A DNA stretch of 64,000 nucleotides from Paranoxybacillus sp035645275 (lineage in GTDB: Bacteria > Bacillota > Bacilli > Bacillales > Anoxybacillaceae). This document shows, piece by piece, positions 7,834-16,426 of this stretch. Location of the stretch: positions 496,001-560,000 of the forward strand of contig DASQMX010000031.1 of NCBI GenBank assembly GCA_035645275.1, written 5' to 3'. The notes under the pieces were generated by a model. That model made no database searches, had not been told where the DNA came from, and saw only the letters and a list, made by a program, of their open reading frames with translations. Both the position numbers and the translations under genes were made by a program. How positions within the stretch are numbered: the first letter of the stretch is position 1; each line of letters starts with the position of its first letter.

Positions 7834-8682
7834 TCAGCCAATATCTTTTCTAAACAATCCAAGCACTTCTGTTGTCTGTACAATATTCGTGAACGCTTTT
7901 GGATCTACTTCCTTAATAATCCGCGCTAAATCAAATAATTCATATCGTGTAATAACGATTATTAACATATCTTTATCCTCATTAGAGAATGCTCCCTTTG
8001 CTGGAACAGTCGTTATTCCTCGTACGAGCTTCGCATGAATCGCCTTTTTCAGTTCTTCCCCTTTATTTGTAATAATCATTACCGTCAGTTTTTGGTGGCG
8101 TGTATGAATGGAGTCAATCACGCGAGTTGTCGCATAAAGAGTGACGAGCGTATATAATGCTTTTTCCCATCCGTACACATATCCTGCTGTTAAAATAATA
8201 ACGGCATTCAATATAAAAATATAGATGCCAACTGGACGGTCTTTTGCACGTGACAATACTAAAGCTACAATATCCAATCCACCTGTCGATGCTCCCCATT
8301 TTAACGTTAAACCAATACCGACTGCTGCGATAACACCGCCGAACACCGCATTTAACAAAATATCGGATGATAACGCTTGAATCGGGATGATTTCAAGGAA
8401 AAATGACATCAAAACTACACTTAGAAAGCTATAAAATGTAAACGACTTTCCAACTTGTTTCCATCCTAAAATCGCGACTGGGATATTTAAAAGAAACAAC
8501 AATATCCCTGTTGAAATTTCATAAGGGGTATAATCCCCAACAAGCTTCGATGTCAACTGGGCAACCCCGGCAAATCCACTTGTATACACGTTTGCTGGGA
8601 TAAGAAACAAGTTCATGGCAATTGCATTTAAAAGTGCTCCAATTAATACAATGGTGAATTTTTTTACATGCATCCAAAGCAT
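7834..8682 (-). CDS. YitT family membrane protein (DUF2179)
   Basis: A 282-residue membrane protein of the YitT/DUF2179 family, transport function uncertain. The N-terminal two thirds hold five to six hydrophobic helices (starting FTIVLIGALLNAIAMNLFL) and the repeated Gly-rich segments typical of YitT (VYTSGFAGVAQL, WGASTGGLDIVAL). The C-terminal DUF2179 cytosolic domain contains KLTVMIITNKGEELKKAI and RGITTVPAKGAFSNEDKDML. ATG 8682 has AGGAGG eight bases upstream. The neighbouring DegV gene is divergent, as for yitT and yitS in B. subtilis. Confidence 0.85.
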   Translation of the reverse strand: MLWMHVKKFTIVLIGALLNAIAMNLFLIPANVYTSGFAGVAQLTSKLVGDYTPYEISTGILLFLLNIPVAILGWKQVGKSFTFYSFLSVVLMSFFLEIIPIQALSSDILLNAVFGGVIAAVGIGLTLKWGASTGGLDIVALVLSRAKDRPVGIYIFILNAVIILTAGYVYGWEKALYTLVTLYATTRVIDSIHTRHQKLTVMIITNKGEELKKAIHAKLVRGITTVPAKGAFSNEDKDMLIIVITRYELFDLARIIKEVDPKAFTNIVQTTEVLGLFRKDIG

Positions 8683-8813
8683 ACCATTTTCCTCCTGTTG
8701 CTCTACTCTAGCTGTTTTATCACTTTAAAATTAAAAATTGTATTTTTCCCAAATAATCGTTACACTAACTTAAGCAGAAGAAATTTTATCATAATTGAAA
8801 GAAGGTGAACATA

Positions 8814-9677
8814 ATGTCGATTAAAATTTTAGCGGACAGCGGCTGCGATTTACCATACTCTTTTCTGCAAGAATATGACATTACTTTAATACCGCTTATT
8901 GTGCATTTGAATGACCAAGATTATGAAGACCTTGTTACAATTCAACCAAAGCAAGTATACGATGCCATGCGAAGTGGTGAAATTGTCAAAACATCGCAGG
9001 CAAGTCCATTAAAACTGAAAGAAGTGTTTACGCAATACGCAAAAGAAAAGCGCCCTTGCATTTATATTGCCTTTTCTTCCCAATTATCAGGTACATATCA
9101 AACGGCCATGATGATTCGCGCCGAAGTGCTTGAAGAATATTCGGATTTTCAACTAACGATTATTGATTCAAAATGCGCCTCTCTCGGCTTAGGATTAGTT
9201 GTCGCTCAAGCGGCCAAACTCGCAAAAACAGGAATGCCGTATGAACAATTATGTGAAACGGTTTCCGAATATTGCCGCCATATGGAACATATTTTTACTG
9301 TCGATGATTTAGAATTTTTGGCACGCGGCGGACGAATCAGCAAAACTTCTGCATTGGTCGGCGGACTTTTGAACATAAAACCGCTTCTTCATGTCGAAGA
9401 CGGAAAATTAATCCCGCTTGAAAAAATTCGCGGCCGCAAAAAAGTATTTAAACGTATGCTTGAGCTAATGGAAGAACGCGGAATCGATTTACAAAAGCAA
9501 ACGATTGGTATCAGTCACGGAGATGATGAGGAAGCTGCTTTAGAATTAAAGAAACAAATTGAAGAAAAATTTGGCTGCACTGACTTTCTCATTTATCCGA
9601 TTGGCGGTGCGATTGGTGCCCACGCTGGTCCAGGAACATTAGCTCTCTTTTTCTTAAATAAACAAATAGAAGCATAG
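8814..9677 (+). CDS. DegV family fatty-acid-binding protein
   Basis: DegV/FakB-type protein that binds one fatty acid and presents it to a fatty acid kinase (FakA) for acyl-phosphate formation. The N-terminus SIKILADSGCDLPYS, the motif KTSQASPL, FSSQLSGTYQTA, FTVDDLEFLARGGRIS and the C-terminal GGAIGAHAGPGTLALFF are diagnostic. ATG 8814 is chosen; the in-frame GTG at 8805 lies within the ribosome site. 287 residues, the normal length. It corresponds to yitS by position. fakA is not in the window. Confidence 0.9.
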   Translation: MSIKILADSGCDLPYSFLQEYDITLIPLIVHLNDQDYEDLVTIQPKQVYDAMRSGEIVKTSQASPLKLKEVFTQYAKEKRPCIYIAFSSQLSGTYQTAMMIRAEVLEEYSDFQLTIIDSKCASLGLGLVVAQAAKLAKTGMPYEQLCETVSEYCRHMEHIFTVDDLEFLARGGRISKTSALVGGLLNIKPLLHVEDGKLIPLEKIRGRKKVFKRMLELMEERGIDLQKQTIGISHGDDEEAALELKKQIEEKFGCTDFLIYPIGGAIGAHAGPGTLALFFLNKQIEA

Positions 9678-9733
9678 AAATGCATATGGCGGAAAAACTA
9701 CTCCTATACAACGCATAAAGGAGTGGCAAATCG

Positions 9734-9865
9734 ATGTCTCATACGAGCGATAATGATAAAAAGGCGCGAGATAATAACGCAAAACACCATGAAAAAAACA
9801 TGCTTCGTGAAAAAAATCGCCAGGCAGGCAAATACGAATACTCGAAAAAAACTAACCATTTATAA
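9734..9865 (+). CDS. Small DUF3941-like protein (43 aa)
   Basis: A 43-residue, very hydrophilic protein (MSHTSDNDKKARDNNAKHHE, ending YEYSKKTNHL), rich in Asn, Lys and His. It resembles the DUF3941 family of short Bacillus proteins of unknown function. ATG 9734 has AAAGGAG ten bases upstream. It ends 5 bp before a palindromic repeat that serves as 3' end. Confidence 0.7.
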   Translation: MSHTSDNDKKARDNNAKHHEKNMLREKNRQAGKYEYSKKTNHL

Positions 9866-9869
9866 GCGT

Positions 9870-9946
9870 AAGGCTGTCTCAAAAGCAAAGGGTCAGACCC
9901 CACAAGCCACAATCGTGAGGTTAGACCCTTATGAGACAGCTTCTTA
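9870..9946. repeat. Palindromic intergenic repeat, copy 2 (short form)
   Basis: About 77 bp: AAGGCTGTCTCAAAAGC, GGGTCAGACCCCACA, a shortened centre, GTGAGGTTAGACCCTT and ATGAGACAGCTTC. It is copy 1 with the AT-rich core deleted. The terminal repeat includes the TAA stop codon of the convergent receptor gene and starts 5 bp after the small plus-strand gene. Confidence 0.87.
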
Positions 9947-11596
9947 TTTTGTTTTAAACTTGGCCATTGCCCTTTGTAAATCGTCTGTTAACTGTCTTAA
10001 TGTTACTACTTTATCTACCATTTTTTCAAAAGCGTTTAATTGCTCTGACGCAGAAGCAGAAATTTCTTCACTGCCAGCCGCTGATTGTTCGACAACAGCA
10101 CTTATGCTTTCTACGTTTTGCAATACTTGACCGCCAAGTTGTTTGGAACCGATCATTCCAGAGACAAGAGCTTGGATATCGCTTGAAATTCCTTGAACTT
10201 TTTGTTCGATTTCTATAAATGCCGCTGTTGTTGTTTCAATTGATTTTGACTGTTCTTCCGCGATTTTCACTCCTTGTTCGACAGCTGTGGAAACATCGGC
10301 TAAGCCACTTTTAATATGAGACACCATTTCAAAAATTTGTTTCGTCGCCTTGGTTGATTCCTCAGCTAATTTACGCACTTCTTCTGCTACAACAGCAAAT
10401 CCCTTGCCAGCCTCTCCGGCACGCGCCGCTTCAATTGCCGCATTTAAAGCGAGTAAATTGGTTTGTCCGGCAATGTCTGAGACGGCTTTTGCCATGTCTT
10501 CAATTTTAGCCGTATAGCTGGTGAATTTTTTCGCTGCTGTTTCAATCGATTGTGTTGCTTCTGAACTTTCACGAACGAAACGAAGCTGTTGTTCCATCGC
10601 TTTCTGGCCGTTATAAACAGCTTCGACCGCGGCTTCACTGTATAAAGCGGTTTGCTTTGTCCGTTCAACATTTTCCGTAAATGTTTCATCCATCTTTTCA
10701 ATTAACTCGACTGCTTGCTGTAACTCTTCAGAGATGCTTTGTGCCCCTGCTGATAGTTCGTTTGTCGATAAAGCCACTTGATGATTAATTTCCATGAGCA
10801 CTTTATTTTCCTGTTCGATTTCCTTCGCAAAATTTTCCACTTGTTTACTTGCTATATCAACAGAATGCAACAATGTATTTAATTGCTCAACCATCGTTGA
10901 GAACGCCTCATTTAATGCTCCTAATTCATCGTTATACTTATAATCAATAGGCTCGATTACCAAATTACCCTTCGCAATTTGTTTCGCATTTTGCGCCAAA
11001 TTCTGCAATGGCTTCGTAATGGAACGAGTAAGTCGTAAACTAATGGCACCTGATATAACAAGAAGGGTAATAATTCCGACTAACGATGTCCAAATGACAA
11101 ATTGAATTTGTGATTGCAGTTCGTTTTGCAAGCTTTTGTAATAATGATCCACATTTAAATGAAGCAAGTAAATATCATTTAACGCTCCTTCAATTCGCAT
11201 TGATTGGCGCCTTATCTCAGCGACATCACGCTTTTCTAAGGCATCGCTTGTGGAATCATATACCTCTGTATATTTTTTGTCTGCTTTTTGCAAAAGAGCG
11301 ATAAACTCTTTTTGTTTAAGCATGCTTTCTAATTTCTTCATTAACTTTTTTGTGTCTTCCATTTGTGTCATCGCTTCTTGCTTATTTCCTTCCGTCATAC
11401 TGTAAGCAAAGTTATTTAAGCTTTGCTTTGTTGCATTCATTTTTGCTTTCAATTCTTGAACGGTTAACAAAATCGGAACGACATCTTTATTGGTCGACTG
11501 AATCGATAGCATGTTAAAGATAATAAAGCCGATGATCGCAACCGCTGCAAGTAACGCAATCATCGAATTAAGCAACAATTTTATTCGAATGGTCAT
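9944..11596 (-). CDS. Methyl-accepting chemotaxis protein
   Basis: Membrane receptor that signals to CheA/CheW. Membrane segment 1 is at residues 8-30, followed by a 130-residue all-helical extracellular four-helix-bundle sensor, segment 2 at about 165-187 and a HAMP domain to about 245. The cytoplasmic signalling coiled coil carries the conserved hairpin tip QTNLLALNAAIEAARAGE near 375-395. Length 550. ATG 11596 has GGAGG six bases upstream. It lies 18 bp after a nucleoside-type lipoprotein gene, so the lipoprotein may be its ligand-binding partner (inference). No cytoplasmic CheW-tether pentapeptide is visible at the C-terminus. Confidence 0.93.
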   Translation of the reverse strand: MTIRIKLLLNSMIALLAAVAIIGFIIFNMLSIQSTNKDVVPILLTVQELKAKMNATKQSLNNFAYSMTEGNKQEAMTQMEDTKKLMKKLESMLKQKEFIALLQKADKKYTEVYDSTSDALEKRDVAEIRRQSMRIEGALNDIYLLHLNVDHYYKSLQNELQSQIQFVIWTSLVGIITLLVISGAISLRLTRSITKPLQNLAQNAKQIAKGNLVIEPIDYKYNDELGALNEAFSTMVEQLNTLLHSVDIASKQVENFAKEIEQENKVLMEINHQVALSTNELSAGAQSISEELQQAVELIEKMDETFTENVERTKQTALYSEAAVEAVYNGQKAMEQQLRFVRESSEATQSIETAAKKFTSYTAKIEDMAKAVSDIAGQTNLLALNAAIEAARAGEAGKGFAVVAEEVRKLAEESTKATKQIFEMVSHIKSGLADVSTAVEQGVKIAEEQSKSIETTTAAFIEIEQKVQGISSDIQALVSGMIGSKQLGGQVLQNVESISAVVEQSAAGSEEISASASEQLNAFEKMVDKVVTLRQLTDDLQRAMAKFKTK

Positions 11597-11614
11597 AAAA
11601 AAGCCTCCGTTCTT

Positions 11615-12604
11615 TTACTTTGTCGCCACTTCTCCGTTAGCAACTTTTTCTCCCCAAGTCTCAACTATTTTTTCTTGTTCTTGGGTAAACGGTATCACTC
11701 GAATAGGAGCTAAACCAACTCCATCTCCTGACAAACCTAGTTCAACATTCCCCTTTGGCAGCGAACCTTTTTCGACATATTCTTTAATCACTTTAAAAAG
11801 AGCGACATCGACATTTTTCATCATCGAAGTAACAACTGCCTTTTCCGCGTAAAAATATTGGTCGCTGTCAACACCAATCGCATACACTCCGTTTGCTTCC
11901 GCTTCCCGAAGGGCACCAACCCCGGTAAGTCCAGCCGCAGCATATAGCACATCGGAACCTTCGGTAATCATTTTTTTCGCCATCTCTGCTCCAAGTTTGG
12001 CATTTCCAAAATCACCGGCATACACGATATGAACATGAATGTTCGGATTGACTGCCTTTACCCCTCTTTCAAAACCAGCCGCAAACTTGCGAATAAGTGG
12101 AACATCATCTCCTCCGATAAACCCTACTTTATTTGATTTTGTCGTCAATGCCGCTACAACTCCGGCTAAAAAACTTCCCTCGTCTTCTTTAAAAGTGATC
12201 GATGTTACGTTTTTTAAACGAGAAACGGAATCTATTAAAATAAATTTTTGCTTTGGGTATTCTTTAGCGACTTTTTCTAAGTCTTCCTGAACCATGAAGC
12301 CAAGGCCGATGACGATGTCATTGCCGTCCTTGACAAGTTCTCTCAACCCTTGCTCGTACGTTTTTGTATCCTTAAGTTCGCGGTAGTCAAAAATAATCCC
12401 TAATTCATCACGTGCTTTCATTAAACCTTTAAAAGCGGAATCGCTGAAAGATTGGTCGCCTAAACCAACGTCAGAAAGCATAATCCCGATTTTAATTTTC
12501 TCTTTTTCCTCCATCCTCTCATTTCGAGAACAGCCAACGATTAAAGTAAGTACGATCAATAGCATAAGTAATACATAGATTGTCGATTTTAGATGTTTTT
12601 TCAC
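11615..12604 (-). CDS. BMP/PnrA-type substrate-binding lipoprotein
   Basis: Lipid-anchored binding protein of the BMP family, whose known members bind purine nucleosides. From GTG 12604, with GGAAGGAG nine bases upstream, the signal peptide KKHLKSTIYVLLMLLIVL leads to the lipobox LIVGC with Cys25. The family motifs IGIMLSDVGLGDQSFSD, EDEGSFLAGVVAAL, KVGFIGGDDVPLIRKF and DVLYAAAGLTGVGAL follow. A longer frame from 12652 has no ribosome site. No ABC permease or ATPase gene follows; instead a chemoreceptor gene does, which suggests sensing rather than uptake. Confidence 0.88.
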   Translation of the reverse strand: MKKHLKSTIYVLLMLLIVLTLIVGCSRNERMEEKEKIKIGIMLSDVGLGDQSFSDSAFKGLMKARDELGIIFDYRELKDTKTYEQGLRELVKDGNDIVIGLGFMVQEDLEKVAKEYPKQKFILIDSVSRLKNVTSITFKEDEGSFLAGVVAALTTKSNKVGFIGGDDVPLIRKFAAGFERGVKAVNPNIHVHIVYAGDFGNAKLGAEMAKKMITEGSDVLYAAAGLTGVGALREAEANGVYAIGVDSDQYFYAEKAVVTSMMKNVDVALFKVIKEYVEKGSLPKGNVELGLSGDGVGLAPIRVIPFTQEQEKIVETWGEKVANGEVATK

Positions 12605-12688
12605 TTGTAAGTACTCCTTCCCAAAATATTCGACCATACTATTTATCGACAACGATCAATATTTTTTTACTATTTCCATAGTTTTTAT

Positions 12689-12720
12689 AAAAAAAACTGC
12701 CCGATTTTGGGCAGCTTTGG
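12689..12720 (-). terminator. Terminator of the CvfB gene
   Basis: Minus-strand stem CTGCCC/GGGCAG extended by AAAG/CTTT-type pairs and followed by eight T, starting directly after the stop codon. Confidence 0.8.
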
Positions 12721-12721
12721 C

Positions 12722-13585
12722 TTATTGATTCTTTGTAAAATATGTCCATCCATCTTCTTGATATACTTTATTTTCTTTCATCAATCTTCCTAAAGCCCGT
12801 TTGAAGGCAGCCTTGCTCATATTAAAACGTGCCTGAATATCATCCGGGTCGCTTTTATCACTGTACGGCATTGCTCCACCGCGGCTCTCCATATATTGAT
12901 AAATTTTCTCGGCATCTTCATCAATGCTTTCATGTTTGCGCGGCAATAACGAAACATTGACTGTCCCATCTTCTTTGACCCCGATAATCCGGCCTTCGAC
13001 TAATTCACCGAGGCGCGGCTCTTTTCGTCGTTGAGAATGGTGAATAAATCCGAGATACCCAACATCAGATATCATGAATGAGCCAGCCTTGATTAAACGG
13101 TAAATACGGCCACGAATATTTTTGTTAAACTCCGCTTCCGTTGCTTTAACCGCTATTTCCTGCATCACTTCTGCCGTAGCTAAATTCGCCAGCAAACGAC
13201 CACGCTTGTCCGTTTTTAATGAGCAGTATAATTGATCGCCGCGCATCGGCCAAAGCTCTTCAAGCGGCGGCAAATCATCAAGAGAAACAAGAACGTCTTT
13301 AGAAATGCCGATATCAACAAAGACGCCAAGCTTTGGTACAACTTCGACTACCTCCACCCAACCATAGCGTTCATTCGTAATCTTTGGAATCGTTGCTGTT
13401 GCTATCAATCGTCCGCGATCGTCACGATATAAAAATACAGTCACTTCATCATTTAACTGAAGCTCTTCTTCTATTTCACTTTTATGAAGAAATACATCTT
13501 CTTTTCCATTTGTTAGCCAATACCCAAACGAGGTTATTTTCTTTACAGTTAACGTAACTACACTTCCAGGTAATAATGAATTCAT
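12722..13585 (-). CDS. yitL: CvfB/YitL family S1 RNA-binding protein
   Basis: Cytosolic RNA-binding protein of the CvfB family, which in staphylococci affects virulence gene expression. It contains tandem S1-like domains (LPGSVVTLTVKKITSFGYWL; WVEVVEVVPKLGVFVDIGI; ELVEGRIIGVKEDGTVNVSL) and a C-terminal winged-helix module (DDIQARFNMSKAAFKRALG). ATG 13585 with GAAGGA is chosen, giving 287 residues; the 54-codon extension upstream would run into the divergent yajQ gene. Gene order matches yitL next to yitK in B. subtilis. Confidence 0.88.
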   Translation of the reverse strand: MNSLLPGSVVTLTVKKITSFGYWLTNGKEDVFLHKSEIEEELQLNDEVTVFLYRDDRGRLIATATIPKITNERYGWVEVVEVVPKLGVFVDIGISKDVLVSLDDLPPLEELWPMRGDQLYCSLKTDKRGRLLANLATAEVMQEIAVKATEAEFNKNIRGRIYRLIKAGSFMISDVGYLGFIHHSQRRKEPRLGELVEGRIIGVKEDGTVNVSLLPRKHESIDEDAEKIYQYMESRGGAMPYSDKSDPDDIQARFNMSKAAFKRALGRLMKENKVYQEDGWTYFTKNQ

Positions 13586-13682
13586 AATCTTCCTTCTTTC
13601 TTTTCGTACTCGGTAAAAGTTGTTTCGCATGCTATATTTTACTATAATGAAAGCAAATGACCAAACTTTTTGGAGGTAGCAT

Positions 13683-14174
13683 ATGTCAAAAGAAAGTTCA
13701 TTTGATATTGTATCCAAAGTTGATTTATCTGAAGTAACAAATGCCATTAATATCGCGATGAAAGAAATTCAAAACCGCTATGACTTTAAAGGCAGCAAAA
13801 GCGACATTTCGTTAGAAAAAGATGAACTCATCCTTATTTCGGATGATGAATTTAAGTTAGAGCAATTGAAAGACGTGCTCATCGGCAAACTCATTAAGCG
13901 CGGTGTTCCAACGAAAAATATTCAATATGGAAAAGTTGAACCTGCTTCTGGCGGCACGGTACGTCAACGTGCCAAGCTTGTACAAGGTATTGATAAAGAG
14001 AACGCGAAAAAAATTAACACGATTATTAAAAATACCGGCTTAAAAGTAAAAAGCCAAATTCAAGAGGACCAAATTCGCGTCAGCGGCAAAAGTAAAGATG
14101 ATTTACAAAAAGTCATTGCTGCGATTCGCGAAGCGGACTTGCCGATTGATGTTCAATTTGTCAACTATCGCTAA
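13683..14174 (+). CDS. yitK: YajQ family nucleotide-binding protein (YitK)
   Basis: UPF0234/YajQ protein of 163 residues with two ferredoxin-like halves. Members bind nucleotides, and some bind cyclic di-GMP; the cellular role in bacilli is unclear. Typical motifs are SSFDIVSKVDLSEVTNAI, RYDFKGSKSDI, GKLIKRGVPTKNI and the end READLPIDVQFVNYR. GGAGG lies 6 bases before ATG 13683. It is divergent from yitL with a 97-bp shared promoter region, and ends at a terminator before the SAM riboswitch. Confidence 0.93.
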   Translation: MSKESSFDIVSKVDLSEVTNAINIAMKEIQNRYDFKGSKSDISLEKDELILISDDEFKLEQLKDVLIGKLIKRGVPTKNIQYGKVEPASGGTVRQRAKLVQGIDKENAKKINTIIKNTGLKVKSQIQEDQIRVSGKSKDDLQKVIAAIREADLPIDVQFVNYR

Positions 14175-14177
14175 CAC

Positions 14178-14210
14178 AAAAAAGGGGCTGACTCGGCCTC
14201 TTTTTTCTTT
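14178..14210 (+). terminator. Terminator of yitK
   Basis: AAAAAAGGGGC, a short loop, then GCCTCTTTTTT; one G-T pair in the stem. The GGGGCTGACTC part resembles the arm of the palindromic repeat family. Confidence 0.75.
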
Positions 14211-14302
14211 TGAATGGCAGACTTGCAAATTAATAGTTGATTATTTTCCGAAAATTATTTAAATTATATATAAATCATTTCGTAACAACTAAATAGCAGT
14301 TT

Positions 14303-14552
14303 CTTATCAAGAGAGGGGGAGGGACTGGCCCAATGAACTCTCAGCAACCGACTTCAGCGAAAAAATCTCTTAAAGGTAACCAAAAGCTTGAAGCCCCAAT
14401 AACTAATAAATACGTTTACCCTTAAGAGCAACCACAATCTTTTCGCTTTTTCGAAGTCAAGGTGCTAAATCCAGACAGGCGTTTCGCTTGGAAGATAAGA
14501 AGAGGAATGAGCAAATAAAAAAGTCTTCTTCTTAGAAGGCTTTTTTATTTTT
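14303..14552 (+). promoter_or_regulatory. SAM-I riboswitch (S-box) of yitJ-metH with terminator
   Basis: All S-box hallmarks are present: CTTATCAAGAGAGG at 14303, GGGACTGGCCC at 14321, CAGCAACC at 14342, AGGTGCTAAATCC at 14460 and GAAGATAAG at 14491, which pairs with the first arm to close P1. A strong terminator follows (AGTCTTCT/AGAAGGCT arms, then T-run, 14518-14552). SAM binding should stabilise P1 and allow termination. The aptamer is about 200 nt, well above the usual 110-120. The extra length is in P3: GACTTC (14350) pairs with GAAGTC (14453), then GCGAAAA with TTTTCGC, CTCTTAA with TTAAGAG and GGTAA with TTTACC. Confidence 0.96.
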
Positions 14553-14575
14553 ACAACGGAATGGAGGGAAGAGAC

Positions 14576-16426
14576 TTGGGATTTCTTGACGATTTAGCGC
14601 AGCAAATTTTAATTGCCGATGGTGCGATGGGAACGCTTCTATATTCCCATGGAGTAGATAGTTGTTTTGAGGAATTAAATCTATCGCGACAAGAAGAAAT
14701 TTTGCATATACACAAAGCTTATATTGAAGCAGGAGCAACAGTCATTCAAACAAATACATATGGAGCCAACTATGTGAAGCTTGCCCGCTACGGCTTGGAA
14801 GACCAAGTAAAAGAAATAAACCAAGCTGCTGTCCGTATCGCCAAGCAAGCAGCAAAAGGACGCGCCTACATACTTGGGACAATCGGTGGTTTAAGAAACA
14901 TTAAAAAGACGGCGATTACGCTTGAAGAAGTAAAACGCACGTTCCGCGAACAGTTATATGCCCTGCTTTCTGAAGAGGTTGACGGGCTTTTACTAGAAAC
15001 TTATTACGATTTAGAGGAACTGTTAGCCGTTTTATCTATTGCCCGAAAAGAAACGAATAAGCCCATCATCGCTCATGTCACCCTCCATGAAGTAGGCGTC
15101 TTGCAAGACGGAACACACCTTGCAGATGCATTTGACCAGCTTGAAGCATTTGGTGCTGATGTGATTGGGCTAAACTGTCGCTTAGGGCCCTATCATATGA
15201 TTCGTTCGCTTGAAGAAGTTCCGCTTCCAAAAAAAGCGTTTCTATCCGTCTATCCAAATGCAAGTTTGCCAGATTATCGTGACGGCCGCCTTGTCTATGA
15301 AACGAACCCAAGCTATTTTGAAGAAACAGCCTTAGCTTTTCGCGAACAAGGCGCCCGCTTAATCGGCGGCTGCTGTGGAACGACGCCAAAGCATATTGCA
15401 ACAATTGCGAAAGCGTTAAAAGGATTAAAACCAGTCACCGAAAAAAAAGTGAAAAAGCGAAATATCGTTGTTTCTGTTCAAGCTTCATCTCCGAATAAAA
15501 AACCGTCTTTACATGAAATCGTCAAACAAAGACGGTCCGTTATCGTTGAACTTGATCCACCGAAAAAGCTCGGCATTAAAAAGTTTTTAGAAGGAGCAAC
15601 CGCGCTCAAAGAGTCAAATATTGATGCGCTCACATTAGCCGATAACTCACTGGCAACACCACGTATCAGCAATGTCGCTCTAGGTACAATCTTGAAAGAG
15701 CAGCTTCGCCTCCGTCCTTTGATTCATATTACGTGCCGCGACCGCAATTTAATTGGTCTGCAGTCGCATTTAATGGGCTTGCATACGCTCGGCATTACCG
15801 ATGTGCTTGCTGTCACAGGAGACCCGTCAAAAATCGGCGACTTTCCTGGCGCTACGTCTGTTTATGATTTATCATCATTTGATTTAATCGAATTAATCCG
15901 TCAATTTAACAAAGGTTTATCTTATTCAGGCAAACCGCTCGGTGAAAAAACTAACTTTTCAATTGCGGCGGCCTTTAATCCGAATGTTCGCTACCTCGAT
16001 AAAGCTGTTGAACGGATGGAAAAGAAAATTCGCTGCGGTGCGCATTATTTCATCTCACAGCCGCTTTACTCGGAAAAGCAAATCGAAGAAGTATACGAAG
16101 CGACAAAACATTTGTCCGTCCCGATTTATATCGGGATTATGCCATTAACGAGCGCGCGCAATGCCGATTTTCTTCACCATGAAGTGCCAGGAATTACGCT
16201 TTCTAACGAGATACGGACGCGAATGGCCGCCTGCGCAAACGACCCGATTCAATCGGCACACGAAGGAATCGCCATTGCTAAGTCATTAATTGATGCAGCG
16301 TTTGAATTGTTTAATGGTATCTACTTAATCACGCCATTTTTGCGCTATGAGATGACAGTGGAGCTTGTTAATTACATTCATGAAAAAGAAAAAGTAGGAC
16401 AAGAAAGGAAGATTTTCAATGGCTAG
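14576..16426 (+). CDS. yitJ: Bifunctional homocysteine S-methyltransferase / methylenetetrahydrofolate reductase YitJ
   Basis: Fusion of an N-terminal homocysteine methyltransferase domain (about 1-290) and a C-terminal MTHFR flavoprotein domain (about 310-610). Zinc ligands of the first domain are visible in GLNCRLG (near 200) and GGCCGTTP (near 263). The second domain shows VELDPPKKLGI, HITCRDRN, LAVTGDPSK and FISQPLYS. It supplies methyl-THF and methylates homocysteine. TTG 14576, with TGGAGGG seven bases upstream, gives MGFLDDLAQQILIADGAMG, like the B. subtilis protein; ATG 14561 overlaps the ribosome site. It is controlled by the riboswitch upstream and overlaps metH by 8 bases. Confidence 0.94.
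   Translation: MGFLDDLAQQILIADGAMGTLLYSHGVDSCFEELNLSRQEEILHIHKAYIEAGATVIQTNTYGANYVKLARYGLEDQVKEINQAAVRIAKQAAKGRAYILGTIGGLRNIKKTAITLEEVKRTFREQLYALLSEEVDGLLLETYYDLEELLAVLSIARKETNKPIIAHVTLHEVGVLQDGTHLADAFDQLEAFGADVIGLNCRLGPYHMIRSLEEVPLPKKAFLSVYPNASLPDYRDGRLVYETNPSYFEETALAFREQGARLIGGCCGTTPKHIATIAKALKGLKPVTEKKVKKRNIVVSVQASSPNKKPSLHEIVKQRRSVIVELDPPKKLGIKKFLEGATALKESNIDALTLADNSLATPRISNVALGTILKEQLRLRPLIHITCRDRNLIGLQSHLMGLHTLGITDVLAVTGDPSKIGDFPGATSVYDLSSFDLIELIRQFNKGLSYSGKPLGEKTNFSIAAAFNPNVRYLDKAVERMEKKIRCGAHYFISQPLYSEKQIEEVYEATKHLSVPIYIGIMPLTSARNADFLHHEVPGITLSNEIRTRMAACANDPIQSAHEGIAIAKSLIDAAFELFNGIYLITPFLRYEMTVELVNYIHEKEKVGQERKIFNG

Noticed and set aside
9723..10130. 135-codon plus frame across the small gene, the repeat and the receptor end
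   Set aside because: It uses another frame of the 43-residue gene, then runs antisense to the receptor gene; the 43-residue frame has the ribosome site.
13586..13747. N-terminal extension of the CvfB protein
   Set aside because: It would overlap the start of divergent yajQ and has no ribosome site; ATG 13585 begins the known family sequence.
14215..14302. A defined sigma-A promoter for yitJ-metH
   Set aside because: TTGATT and TATATA boxes exist, but their spacing is too long for a confident call.
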